A DNA stretch of 64,000 nt from Anodontia alba (GCA_964016985.1 OZ024835.1:1123501-1187500); one strand, 5' to 3'. Counted from the first letter of the stretch, positions 53,581 through 64,000 are shown. A program made the numbers and translations. Notes: generated by a model not told the origin, from the letters alone.

Positions 53581-53645
53581 CTAAAAGGCAGGGAATAACT
53601 CACCTTTGGAGCAAATTAGTTTCTTTTAGGGTAGACCCCTTTTCA
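53575..53645. repeat. Short hairpin related to O
   Basis: AGGGTCTACTCTAAAAGGCA and TTCTTTTAGGGTAGACCCCT are inverted; the centre has CTTTGGAGCAAATTAGT. Confidence 0.65.
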
Positions 53646-53741
53646 GACTAGAAATCAAACAATAAGTCATAAAACCTGGGTTTCTTGTAAATAAAATAGC
53701 GGTAAAACTACCAAGTGCATCCAATCCCTTTATGTGCAAAT

Positions 53742-54155
53742 TTAACCCATTTTTGCTGAATTGACTCTTCTACCTTCACTCCTGGGACCAGTTCATTTCC
53801 AATATAGGGAAGTTTTAATTATTGTTACCATATTCCTTTTAATCTAAGTTAAAACTAACCAGGCATACATGTACCTTCTATTGGAAATGGATCGGTCCAA
53901 ACTGTTAAATTAGAAGAGTCCTTTCGGCATAAATGGGTTAAATTAAAACTTTTCATAGCTTAACTGCTTGGACCGATCAATTTCCTATAGAAGGGGTGCC
54001 TGGTTAGTTTGTATTGTTACCATGTTTTATAGAAATTCCTGTATCTAATGCAAACAGTGTAGACCCTGATTAGACGCAGCTTTCTGCGGCGTCTGATCCA
54101 TGTCTACACTGTTTGCCCAATGTCCCTTTAATGGGACGCTAGGCATAAATGAATT
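53742..54155 (-). mobile_element. MITE hosting hairpin H (type I), copy 4, with extra arm
   Basis: 53,742-53,941 is a foldback of two right arms (TTTAACCCATTTTTGCTGAA ... TTCGGCATAAATGGGTTAA). 53,942-54,155 holds a further right arm (TGGACCGATCAATTTCC), hairpin H (54,050-54,116, tip AGACGCAGCTTTCTGCGGCGTCT) and the left end (GGGACGCTAGGCATAAATG). A three-arm composite. Confidence 0.8.
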
Positions 54156-54565
54156 AAGATTAGAGACAAAATGCTATTGTTAGGACAAATATTTCAGCTA
54201 TCCTCAAGGTCTAAGGGAAAGTAATTTGGTTAGAATATACGCATGCACTATATCGTTCTTCACCGGCTTTCCAGCTGCAAGTTCTGCAACTCAGTACTGA
54301 ATCATGGTATTTCGCTTTGCATGGTTTTCGAACTTAGACTTTGTCAGTTGCAAACAAAACCTATTTTAGAACCTATCCGAAAAGGTGTCTTCGGAACTCA
54401 TTCTGATAGCGAATGCCCAAATCAGTATCTGCTGTCTGAGAACGACCACGTTTGGATAATGTAGAATATAGCAATGTATAGGAAATATCATGATATCATT
54501 GTACATGTATGATTTCACTGGCTGATCTGGATTTCTCTGTTCGCATATATCATGAAAACACTTTT
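54156..54565. other. No gene recognised
   Basis: A 73-residue frame (54,243-54,464) has no motif. Otherwise unassigned. Confidence 0.4.
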
Positions 54566-54851
54566 ATTTACGAAAACACGCCTATTCAAATATATTGAAA
54601 ATTTCACCACCCAAAACTGAAAGTTTTTAGAAAAAATCTAATATTTTTTCATATTTCTGCTCAAAAACATAGGTTGTGGATATTCGTTAGAACCGCCTCG
54701 CCGAGGCGGTTCTAACGAGTACTCACAATCTATGTTTTTGAGCAGAAATCAGAACAATAATGTATACACCATTAAGTCCCAGTTTTACTGTATAGAAATG
54801 GGGTTTAAGAGGGGGAGGGGGTCAAAACTTAATAGGCGTGTTTTCGTGATG
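54566..54851 (+). mobile_element. MITE family A, copy 18 (L-R)
   Basis: ATTTACGAAAACACGCCTAT to GGCGTGTTTTCGTGATG. Centre CCGCCTCGCCGAGGCGG. The R arm has a GGGGGAGG expansion. Confidence 0.92.
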
Positions 54852-54939
54852 TCTAAAGGTGCGCCACTAATAATGACTACCTATTATGGTATAAAGATAG
54901 GTATGTCTTACAAAATTTCATGGTTGACAGAATCAAAGT

Positions 54940-55320
54940 ACTGACCACACTGGTTGGTGGATTGTCTCTGAGGGTTAGCTGGGAAGATGGTCCTGAAAGG
55001 AGACGTAAGGCTGTTTCATTTAATCTTTAACTTCATATTATTTAAGCAAACAGTGCAGACGCAGATCAGACCCCGCAGAACGCGGCGTCTGATCCGGGTC
55101 GGCACTGTATGCTAATGCCCCAAATGTCCCAGTCCAAGTTTTACAGATAACCTTCTTTACACTGCACTCTGACGTCACATCGACAAGACTAGCCCGGCTA
55201 TAAATAACCGTTACCTGGATGTTTTGATTACATTGGTCAATGATTATCACGTGGACAACTACCTTTGGCAAATGTTGGTGTTTCTATACCATGGCTCGAT
55301 TGTAAACAATCGACCACAAA
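54940..55320 (+). repeat. Repeat hosting hairpin H (type III), copy 3
   Basis: GACCACACTGGTTGGTGGAT, GCTGGGAAGATGGTCCTGAA, hairpin H (55,046-55,112), CAGTCCAAGTTTTACAGATA, CACTCTGACGTCACATCGAC, GGCTATAAATAACCGTTACC and GCTCGATTGTAAACAATCGA. Confidence 0.82.
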
Positions 55321-55388
55321 ACAACAACAAATAAACAACTGGCTACCGTATTTCTCTCATATATTTAGATACGAGTAGACATGCCTGA

Positions 55389-55446
55389 GCAAATAGTGCA
55401 GGCGCAGATTAGACACCCGATTATGATCAGGGTCTATACTGTTCAC
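55389..55446 (+). repeat. Hairpin H, solo, diverged
   Basis: GCAAATAGTGCAGGCGCAGA, TTAGACACCCGATTATGATC, AGGGTCTATACTGTTCAC. Confidence 0.7.
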
Positions 55447-56321
55447 ATCATCCCAGACGTATTTCAGACGCAGTAACAGGTAGTGAATTCACTTGTTCAT
55501 ATTTAGGATATGTGTGGTAAAGAGTTAAGTTGTCCGAATAGCCATGATATTACCAGTCAATAAAAGCTGAAGAGAAGCAATCTAATAGACCCTTAAATTC
55601 CGAACTGACGATGGAATTGTCAATTGACTATGTGCTAATGCTTCTATTTCCAATATAATTTTTATTCCCAAGGGCAGTCGTTTTAATTATAAATAGGATA
55701 GAAACGAATAGAATAAAAACCATTGGAGTTACATAAAGGAAACTGCCTCTTATACCATATGCAGACTGGAAGGCCCGCCCAGAACAGTCTGCGATGATCT
55801 GCACACTGTAGGATTTTCCGTGGGCACTATCAGTGGCTATTGTAGAATATATCGACGAGAAAGGCAGGCCTCGACCAGAATACGAAAGTGCAGGTTGACA
55901 TGGGGACCGCAACTGTTAACGTATGGGGTAAAGACCCTTTTGGCATTAAATTGCATCATGAGGATACTTTAAGAAAACGGTTAAAGACCTTAAATGCTTT
56001 ATCATATAACAGCTTGTGTTAAGTGCTCTGTGGCGTTCGTAAGTCAATTTAATGTAATTTATATTTGCCGGGTTTCTGGATCACAGAGATAATTTTGAGT
56101 AGTCCAGGAAATAAAAGAATATTCCTTAAGCAGGTGCTAAAAGGCATGAGCAAGGTTGCATATGACAGCACGATCTGACAATGAAAGCCATAACAGAATT
56201 AAAGCAAGGGAGTTAAGAATGGCACATAAACAGTAGTTTAACCCATTAAAATAACCATTGCTCTCGCATGGTGACAGCGTAGTTTATTTATTTATTTATT
56301 TATTTTACTTTTTATGTTTAG
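55447..56321. other. No gene recognised; TTTA tract
   Basis: About 875 bp. The 94-residue minus-strand frame (55,628-55,912) ends in a hydrophobic stretch but has no recognised domain. A TTTATTTATTTATT tract lies at 56,283-56,310. Confidence 0.4.
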
Positions 56322-57460
56322 CTCTCCTGTACGAAGTACAAGGAGAGCTGTAGTGGTCACCCCGATCGTCCGCTTGCGCGTTTGCGTTCCCGTTCCTGTT
56401 CTCGTCACACTGTGTTAAAGTTTTTCAAATGCTTATATCTCAACAGCCACTTATCACAGACCATTCATATTTGAAACATGGGTGCTTGGGAGGGTCATCT
56501 GCGATTTCATAAGAACAAATCTCTGGGTTCATGCCTTGTGATGGGGCTAGAGGTCAAAATATAGGACACCTTTGTAAAATGCTCTTTTGATGAGTTTAAG
56601 TTCTTACATTTGCTTATATCTTAGTAGTCAGTTGTCAACAAGCAAACATATTCGGAACACGGGTGCCTGGAAGGGTCGTCTAAGTGTCCATAGGTATCAG
56701 CCCCTGGGTTCGTGCCCTGGGAAGGGGCTATGGTACACCTCTTGTAAAATGTTTTGTGCACTTCTGTTATGCTAGGTAATACCTCAGTCAGTCTTGTGAC
56801 ATTGCTTTAAGTGTCACTGGGTGAAGGTCATGGAGACCGACATTTCACAGTCTAGTGACCTTTATTTCATGGTCCAGTGATTTTGCCTTATATCTCCAAG
56901 ACTATTTAATGAAGAAATGCATACCTTGGATATTAGTTCCATGTGACTCGAAGAGTGACCTCAAAATATGATTAGGTCAGTGTGACCTATATTTCATGGT
57001 CCAGTGATTATGCCTCATATCTCGAAGACTAATTGATAGAAAAATGTCATACATTGGATATAAGTTTCATGTGACACTAAGAGTAACCTCAAAATATATG
57101 TAGGTCAGTTTGACCTATATTTCATGGTCCAGTGATTATGCCTTATATCTCGAAGACAGAGAATTCTTGATAGAGAATTGCCATACCTTGGATATTAGTT
57201 TCATGTAACACGAAGAGTGACCTCAAAATATATGTAGGTCAGTTTGACGTATATTTCCTGGACCAGTGATTATGCCATATAACTCGAAGACTATTTGATA
57301 GAGAAATGTCATACCTTAGATATTAGTTCCATGTGACAGGAAGAGTGACCTTAATATATATATATAGGTCAATGTGACCCATATTTCATGGTCCAGTGAT
57401 TACATCTTATATCTCGATGACAAATTGATGGAGCAATGTCATACCTTGGATATTAGTTCG
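56322..57460 (+). repeat. Palindrome-headed repeat with ~128-bp tandem units
   Basis: Head AGCTCTCCTGTACGAAGTAC / AAGGAGAGCT is a hairpin. The tail has five units marked by ATTTCATGGTCCAGTGAT at about 56,857, 56,983, 57,112, 57,246 and 57,375 (spacing 126-134 bp), each with TCTCGAAGAC, CATACCTTGGATATTAGTT and AAGAGTGACCTCAAAATAT. The palindromic head resembles in style the CCCGCC element at 20,569. Confidence 0.8.
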
Positions 57461-57471
57461 ATATTAGTTAA

Positions 57472-57546
57472 AAAACGAGTTCGATTCTGCCACGGTAAAC
57501 GAGCCATTCGATGGCTCGTTTACCGTGGCAGAATCGAACTCGTTTT
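57472..57546. repeat. 75-bp foldback made from a family C arm
   Basis: AAAACGAGTTCGATTCTGCC + ACGGTAAACGAGCCAT with a near perfect mirror. The arm equals the subterminal part of C (AAAACGAGTTCGAATTAGCC + ATCGTAAACGAGCCAT at 2,070-2,106). It abuts the last tandem unit. Confidence 0.88.
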
Positions 57547-58087
57547 AGAAACAGTATGACATTCTATCGATCGCTCAACGCAACAACGTTTTAGGGAAAG
57601 GGACATTCTCTTGTGGTATCAAGAACATGAATGTTGTGTGAACGATTTTCAGGTGTTTCCCGTTGTCAAGTCAGCTCTGAAGGGCTACAGGTTTGATTCG
57701 TTTTTGGAACTGCCCCACGCTGTGCATCGTGTAATGTCCAGTTTAGACTGTAAATTTTTATACTGATATGTTCGATTAGTGGATTGCTAGACATGAGAAA
57801 TGCGTTTCTTGACAGATCGATTACTTGGAAAAGTGACAGTTTTGTGGTCTTGTTGACTGATGCTACACGACGTCGGCGACGTCATTTATTGTTCTGCGAC
57901 GTGCCCCGTTTACATGATACTTGTTGTGTGTTTTTGAAGGTGTGTTCAATATTTGAAGTACTACTGTCATGAAAATTTCAGGATCTGTGCCATGAAGATT
58001 GAACATCTCAATTTATAAATTCTACAAATTTTATATGTCTTATAAGGAAGTTGCAGTCGCAGGTCAGTTAATTCTGGTTCATCCTCG
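57547..58087. other. No gene recognised
   Basis: Frames of 61-62 residues here show no domain. Moderately higher GC near 57,860-57,910. Confidence 0.4.
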
Positions 58088-58303
58088 TACTCATTAGAAC
58101 CGCCTCATCGATACGATTCTTTTGAGCACACTCAACATATAATAATTTTACAGAAGATCGAAATGAAAAGACATCCCTAAAACATCCCCATTTGCCGCTT
58201 GACCTGACGCTGTGTTTAACTCTGAGTGGCTCGAACTTTCCGTGTTCAGAACAAATTTCCATGGCCCCAAAGATGTTCGAGCCATTGAAGTTCGACTGCA
58301 GAC
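58088..58303 (+). mobile_element. MITE family C, copy 3, half element
   Basis: Begins inside the hairpin (ACTCATTAGAACCGCCTCAT) and runs to GCCATTGAAGTTCGACTG. The left arm is missing, so the break is just outside the palindrome centre. Confidence 0.85.
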
Positions 58304-58594
58304 GTTCATTACTAGACGATGACGTCGTCTTATTTCAGAGACTGTTACCAGACAAGGCTAATTGTTATCGAGTGAATTGTTTCTCGCTTTTTTACATTAT
58401 TAGCCCCTGATGAAAAGAGAAGGTTAGAAATAAGGAAGATATAAATTCAAATTAAGCTTTGTTAAGTGTACTTTATGAGGTATAAATCACAGACTAGGCA
58501 AAACAAGTTTTCTTAGTGTTTCTGTCTACAGCTTTATTAAGTAAAGCGCTGCTTAAGTACAAATGAACCAACTCATGAGAGTGACACAAAACGT

Positions 58595-58757
58595 GGAAAT
58601 AATGTCGTTTCAATGTTGATTCAATCTTTGAAATTGTATCAACGTTAAAACAATGTTATTTCAACATTGAAACAACCACGTTTCAACATTGTTTCAACGT
58701 CCTTGACGTAATATCAGTATTAAAAAAGATATTATTTCAACGTTGTGTGCCCACTAA
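58595..58757. repeat. AACGTTG-periodic palindromic repeat
   Basis: AAACGTGGAAATAATGTCGT, AACGTTAAAACAATGTTATT, CAACATTGAAACAACCACG and CAACGTTGTGTGCCCACT. About 12-bp periods of TTTCAACGTTG-like words. Similar to the 101-bp insertion at 4,309 and to elements widely seen in marine invertebrates (general knowledge). Confidence 0.7.
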
Positions 58758-58828
58758 GATCGCATTAGCGAACAGTGAACATCTGGGTAATTGTGCGCAG
58801 TCAGATAAGGATCTTCATTGATTGTTTA

Positions 58829-59107
58829 CGTCACGAAAACATACCTATAAAACTTTGACTCCCGTAAACCCCACTTTTATAAAGTAAAACTGGGGTTTAC
58901 AGGGGTATACATTATTTTTCTTATTTCTGCCCAAAAACATAGATTGTGGGTACTCGTTAGAACCGCCTCGCCGAGGCGTTTCTAACGAGTACCCACAATC
59001 TAAGTTTTGAGCAGAAATAAGAAAAATATCAGAGTTTTTCATCTGAAATTTTTCAGTTTTTGGAGGTGAAATTTTCCGTATATTTGAATAGGCGTGTTTT
59101 CGTAATG
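58829..59107 (-). mobile_element. MITE family A, copy 19 (R-L)
   Basis: CGTCACGAAAACATACCTAT to GAATAGGCGTGTTTTCGTAATG. Centre CCGCCTCGCCGAGGCGT, one mismatch. Confidence 0.92.
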
Positions 59108-59229
59108 ACATAAATGGATACTGAAGAAAATATCAACGATCAGAGATGACTGATCAGACTGCGCTGTTCATATAGAGTACATTAAGAAGAAAAATTGAGA
59201 CTTCTCATGATTAAAACCAACAAAATGAC

Positions 59230-59345
59230 ATGTGTGCCCAGCGAAGACTCAGATCAGCCTGGGCATCCGCCTGTCCGCATGAAGAAACCTTGAGTCCTTA
59301 GCTACCGCTTGAGCACATAGCGAAAACTCTGATCAGCCTGGGCTG
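59230..59345. repeat. Family J fragments
   Basis: GTGCCCAGCGAAGACTCAGA, TCAGCCTGGGCATCCGCCTG, CGAAAACTCTGATCAGCCTG. Confidence 0.6.
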
Positions 59346-60130
59346 AAAGGATTGGTATATTGGATTGAAATTTTATACACAGGTATATAATCTTAACTGT
59401 AGGTCAACTTCGATTTAGAGTAGAATCCACTTACTATTTAAACTTTAAAAAATGAAAAATAACTTTTGAAAAGATTAATGTATTGGATTTATATTTTACA
59501 CACAAGCATATAATTATACAATATAGGTAAAGTTCGATTTAGGGTAAAATCAACCAATTATGTTTGGAGACGGCCCTTTTTCAATGTTGAAAAATAGTTG
59601 AAAATGGTTTCCGTTCGATATCTTTTGAAAAAATTAGTGTATTGGATTCAAATTTTATACATAGGTATACCATCATAAAATGTAGGTCAAGTTCGATTTA
59701 GGGTAAAATCCACCAAATATTTTGGGAGTTATGGCCCTTTTTCAACTTCGGAAAATGCTTTTCGTTCCATAACTTTTGAAAAGATTCGTGAATTGGATTC
59801 ATATTTTATACACAAGCATATAATTATAAAATGTAGGTCAAGTTTGATTTAGGGTAAATTGCACCAATCATTTTTGGAGTTACGGCCCTTTTTCACCTTC
59901 AAAAGATGTTTTCCTTCCGATATTTTTTAAAAAAGATTGATTTGTGTATTGGATTCATATTTTATACATAGGTTTATAATCATAAAATATGGTCAAGTTC
60001 GATTTAGGGTAAAATCTGCCAATTATTATAAGAGTTATGGCCCTTTTTTTCAACTTCATGTTTTTGCAAAATGCTTGCGTGTGGGTGAGGATGGCCCTGG
60101 GTGGGGGCATCTGTGTCATACTGACACATT
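59345..60130 (+). repeat. Tandem array, 130-157-bp unit, five copies
   Basis: TATTGGATTCATATTTTATA recurs near 59,355, 59,483, 59,640, 59,795 and 59,948. Each unit continues AAGTTCGATTTAGGGTAAAA, TTTTGGAGTTATGGCCCTTT, TTCAACTTCRRAAAATG. Units 2-5 are ~155 bp apart. Confidence 0.85.
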
Positions 60131-60137
60131 GCTAGTT

Positions 60138-60161
60138 GTTTTTTTTTTTTTTTTTTTTTTT
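60138..60161. repeat. Poly-T tract
   Basis: About 24 T residues, possibly the reverse of a retrotransposon tail. Confidence 0.9.
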
Positions 60162-60517
60162 TATCATTTATATTAAGCTGTTGTGCTACCGGCGTCACGA
60201 CGGAAACAATCTCAATGCACCATTATTAATTCATAAATTACTGTTGTCTTCCTCGCTCGTCAAAGATGCTTTCATTCGCAATAATTTATACATCTATGGA
60301 TTATTATGACGCGCAATGTTATGTTTACTCGCCCGAATGCCAATAGTTCAGTCGATTTATGTCTTAACAAAAACATCTTTGAATTCATTTTGGTAAATAT
60401 ATTGATTCACGTCATTATGTAGAGATCTGTTTTCTTGTGTAATAAGACATCTATCTTTTTAATGTTATACAATGCTTTTACCGTAATAAACGTAAATATG
60501 GGGAATAGAAAGACTTA
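60162..60517. other. No gene recognised
   Basis: Unassigned. Confidence 0.4.
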
Positions 60518-60579
60518 GCAAACTGTGCAGAGCAATATCAGACGCGCAGAACGCGGCGTCTGATCTTGGTCTTTACTGA
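60518..60579 (+). repeat. Hairpin H, solo
   Basis: GCAAACTGTGCAGAGCAATA, tip CAGACGCGCAGAACGCGGCG/TCTG, right arm TCTTGGTCTTTACTG. Confidence 0.8.
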
Positions 60580-60614
60580 TTATTACTCACCGAGCAATAT
60601 ATACACATAAACAA

Positions 60615-60775
60615 GTAGTAGAATGAACTTTTCTGTTTCTTTGTTCATGCGTTGGTGGTTTCAGATAGAATGTTTGTTTTGTGTTATTTGTACTCGTTCC
60701 TCCTCTTGTTGCCTCAGAAAAGCTCTGCGTCGTGATTGTAACATTTCCTGGGTATCTTCACTATATTTTATTCAA
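60615..60775 (+). repeat. Repeat X copy
   Basis: TTGTTCATGCGTTGGTGGTT, TGTTTGTTTTGTGTTATTTG, GTCGTGATTGTAACATTTCC and TGGGTATCTTCAC. Confidence 0.72.
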
Positions 60776-60778
60776 ATT

Positions 60779-61222
60779 TATTGCATAAAAAAACAATGTC
60801 GCACGTTATTAACAGCCGTACATTAACCGGCGAAAAGCCGCGTATTAACAAGGCAATTCAAGCGCTGTTAAGGCACGGCTACGCAACTTTCAATATGTTC
60901 GTACCGGGGCCACAGATTTGCTGCCGTCACGAGATGTGTACTGCCCGGCCCTAGAACGAGCTTAGTCCGTGGAAATTGCGTTCGCGAGACATCGGTGAAA
61001 AGGCGAAACAAAATAGTGCGAGAAATAACGCGAAATGTAGCAAATGTTTTCAGTTTTTATGCAATAATAGCAATCGAACACTATTTTTCAATGCATTTAC
61101 ATTCGTCAGGTCCCTTAGAAGGTGATGAAAACCGCGGCCTCCGGCCTCGGTTTTCAACACCTCCCTCGGGGCCTGACGAATGTTAATGCATGAAAAACCA
61201 TGTTTGATCCCTATATTAAGCA
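60779..61222 (-). mobile_element. Repeat G, copy 2
   Basis: Inverted relative to 5,357-5,795: TTATTGCATAAAAAAACAAT, GTACCGGGGCCACAGATTTG, TTTTTATGCAATAA, then the head hairpin with CCGCGGCCTCCGGCCTCGG and CAACACCTCC, and TTAATGCATGAAAAACCATG. Confidence 0.82.

Positions 61223-62383
<1,161 letters not shown>

Positions 62384-62461
<78 letters not shown>
62384..62461. repeat. (TC)n microsatellite, ~77 bp
   Basis: Uninterrupted TC dinucleotides. The 69- and 140-residue minus-strand frames with long Arg-Glu runs are produced by it. Confidence 0.97.
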
Positions 62462-62463
<2 letters not shown>

Positions 62464-62756
62464 TTCCTGGTTTGATCTGTCCACTCCGGGCATCTGTTGA
62501 TCTAAGCAACAAAGCGCGGCGTAGTTGAGGAAATCATGTTCTGGTGAACAGAAGTGTTCTGCTACGGGAGACCTCTCGAAACGCTTGTGTTTCCAATCGT
62601 CAAGCTTTGACCAGCAACAGCGGCACAAATGCAGTGCCGACATACGAACAAAGAACAACTGCAGAAGAGGAACCACCTTGGAACGGTAGGGTTTAAACTT
62701 GTTGATTGTAATCTCTTCCTTAATTCTGCTGCAGCTCAAAATCACAATTACATATA
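62462..62756. repeat. Mostly unassigned, with reversed X piece
   Basis: 62,640-62,690 is reversed X (GAACAACTGCAGAAGAGGAA, CCACCTTGGAACGGTAGG). The rest is unassigned. Confidence 0.5.
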
Positions 62757-63086
62757 CAGCTGAGACTCGTTATCTGACTTCGCGTATTTCGAATAACCCT
62801 TTACCTCGAAATGAATATCTGGTCCCTGTTTTAAAGTGAAAATCTTACAGCAGGTAACAAAATAATGTGGAAAAGAGGAGAAATTGCTCCTAGAGCAATT
62901 TCTCCTCTTTTCTACAATATTTTCAATATATCTCTAACTTCAGGGGTCAAATTTCATTATTCGTTTGTGAAATGTGGTTGTTCGATTTATTGTTTCCTCA
63001 ATTCTGCATATCCGGTATGTCGCAGTACGGATATCTCGAAGTATTTCAGAGAGTCTTATGGACGTCGAGACAAGGAGATTCGACTG
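62757..63086 (+). mobile_element. MITE family B, copy 10
   Basis: CAGCTGAGACTCGTTATCTG to ACAAGGAGATTCGACTG, with TA at 62,755-62,756 and 63,087-63,088. Internal hairpin GAGAAATTGCTCCTAGAGCA / ATTTCTC. Confidence 0.9.
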
Positions 63087-63294
63087 TATGTGTTCGTCTC
63101 GTGAAGGGTCCGTTGTCACATTAGTGAAGCATCTGAATAAAACACAACTATTCACAAACGTGCGATGAAGCGAGGTTGAGGGCTGAGTGGCAGTTGAAAG
63201 CCTACACAAAAGAAAACAACAAAGTAAATAAGTGAACTCAGGAACTGATACAATCAGACACGCACCAAGTGCTCAACATCAAAGGGAAAGACAG

Positions 63295-63375
63295 ACAAAA
63301 TACAAATAAATAGCCAAAAAAAACAAAAAAACAAACAAACAAAAACAAAAAAAAAAAAAAAAAAAAAAAAAAACA
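63295..63375. repeat. A-rich tract
   Basis: AAACAAAAAAACAAACAAAC followed by an A run. Confidence 0.9.
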
Positions 63376-63472
63376 GATGGCAAGCAAAGTTGGCAGCTCT
63401 TTCCCAAAAAGGTGGCAATTCTGTTATCCAAATTTAACTGAATATATCTTTAACTCACATACTCACATAATT

Positions 63473-63777
63473 TTGTTTGTATTGAGGTTTTACGGCCCAG
63501 TCAACCCAATGGGGTCATGTCGAGCGCGGTCAGTTTACCTAACCACACGTTTACTGGGTAGGCTTAGCCCTCTAAGCTGTTAACCAGTATTGTGCACATT
63601 CTTTCGCCAGAAACTGACAACTGCCCTTCTTGAATCAGCGGAAGGGAGAGAATGACCGTAGAAAATATTTCATGATCAATCTCCACGAAAGAATGTTGCC
63701 GACCTCGGCGGGGGTTGAACCCGCGACCTCCTGGTCTCCAGTCGGACGGTGCATCCAACTGAGCCACCGAGGCCGGC
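63473..63777 (-). mobile_element. tRNA-derived SINE, copy 3 (305 bp), intact
   Basis: Minus-strand copy. The head (GCCGGCCTCGGTGGCTCAGT, box B GGTTCAACC) is at the right and the TTTGTTTGTATTGAGG tail is at the left. A 12-bp duplication ACTCACATWATT with one mismatch flanks it (63,461-63,472 and 63,778-63,789). Very close to copy 1 across its full length, with only scattered single-base differences. Confidence 0.92.
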
Positions 63778-63799
63778 ACTCACATTATTATTAAAATAA

Positions 63800-63905
63800 A
63801 AATGTTTCACAAAGAGTACCACAATGAAAGTACCGCGTAGAACGGTCAGTAATAAATTACTGCGGGACTCAAGTTAGCTTTACGGGATCCCAACCCTTAC
63901 CCTCA
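63800..63905 (-). repeat. Reversed repeat X fragment
   Basis: CCACAATGAAAGTACCGCGT, AGAACGGTCAGTAATAAATT and TTACGGGATCCCAACCCTTA. Confidence 0.6.
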
Positions 63906-64000
63906 CAACGGTGGTCCCAACCACAGACAGACTGTTAATGTAAACATTCGATTAGAAAGAACAAAACAATCAACTAATTGATCGATTCGCATTGCCACGT

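Overview
The window looks like non-coding DNA from an animal nuclear genome. It is AT-rich, contains no protein-coding gene I can support, and is filled with short non-autonomous transposons, a tRNA-derived SINE, decayed LINE reverse transcriptases, one mariner remnant, minisatellites and long microsatellites. Repeat style and density suggest a marine invertebrate, most likely a bivalve mollusc. That assignment is inference from general style; no host gene is present to anchor it.

Family names used here are local labels. A is a foldback MITE of about 278 bp with CATYACGAAAACAYGCC ends and 19 full or partial copies. B is a TA-flanked MITE of about 300-335 bp with CAGTCGACTCTCG ends and 10 copies. 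C is a TA-flanked 359-bp MITE with CAGTCGAACTTCG-like ends. D and E are two further terminal types that carry the same central hairpin as A and C. H is a ~67-bp hairpin (GCAAACAGTGTAGACC ... mirrored), found alone and inside several unrelated repeats. J is a ~240-bp MITE with TGAGCCAGCGCACGAC ends. G, L, N, O, T and Y are other interspersed repeats. X is a very common 3'-tail-like repeat whose hallmark is ACCGTTCCAAGGCGGTT and GTGATTGTGGCATTTCCTGG; it is the landing site for A, B, C and other elements.

Layout: 1-1.6 kb, tandem array; 1.6-7.5 kb, X, A, B, C, G, H and J copies; 8.4-9.5 kb, LINE RT remnant followed by a long X copy with an internal tandem duplication; 12-19 kb, A and X mosaics with AC and CT microsatellites; 20-26 kb, H-, L- and B-type MITEs, a SINE inside a 36-bp minisatellite, and a TA microsatellite; 26-31 kb, A and D elements and two minisatellites; 32.7-33.4 kb, LINE RT C-terminal remnant (minus strand); 33.9-38.7 kb, L, N, J, A, C and O elements; 40.1-40.6 kb, the best preserved LINE fragment; 41.7-49.5 kb, B, A, SINE, D and X, plus an internally deleted mariner at 47,987-48,615; 50-55 kb, E, A, H and O; 56-60 kb, tandem arrays and C debris; 60.5-64 kb, G, B, microsatellites and a minus-strand SINE.

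The main point of interest is how the small elements are built. One central hairpin cassette occurs inside at least four families with different ends, and its stem differences are compensated on both arms. A second hairpin (H) behaves the same way in other hosts and has variable, still self-complementary tips. Three reconstructed empty sites indicate that family A inserts with no target-site duplication. Most longer open frames in the window are read-through of these palindromes or of simple repeats and are not listed as genes.
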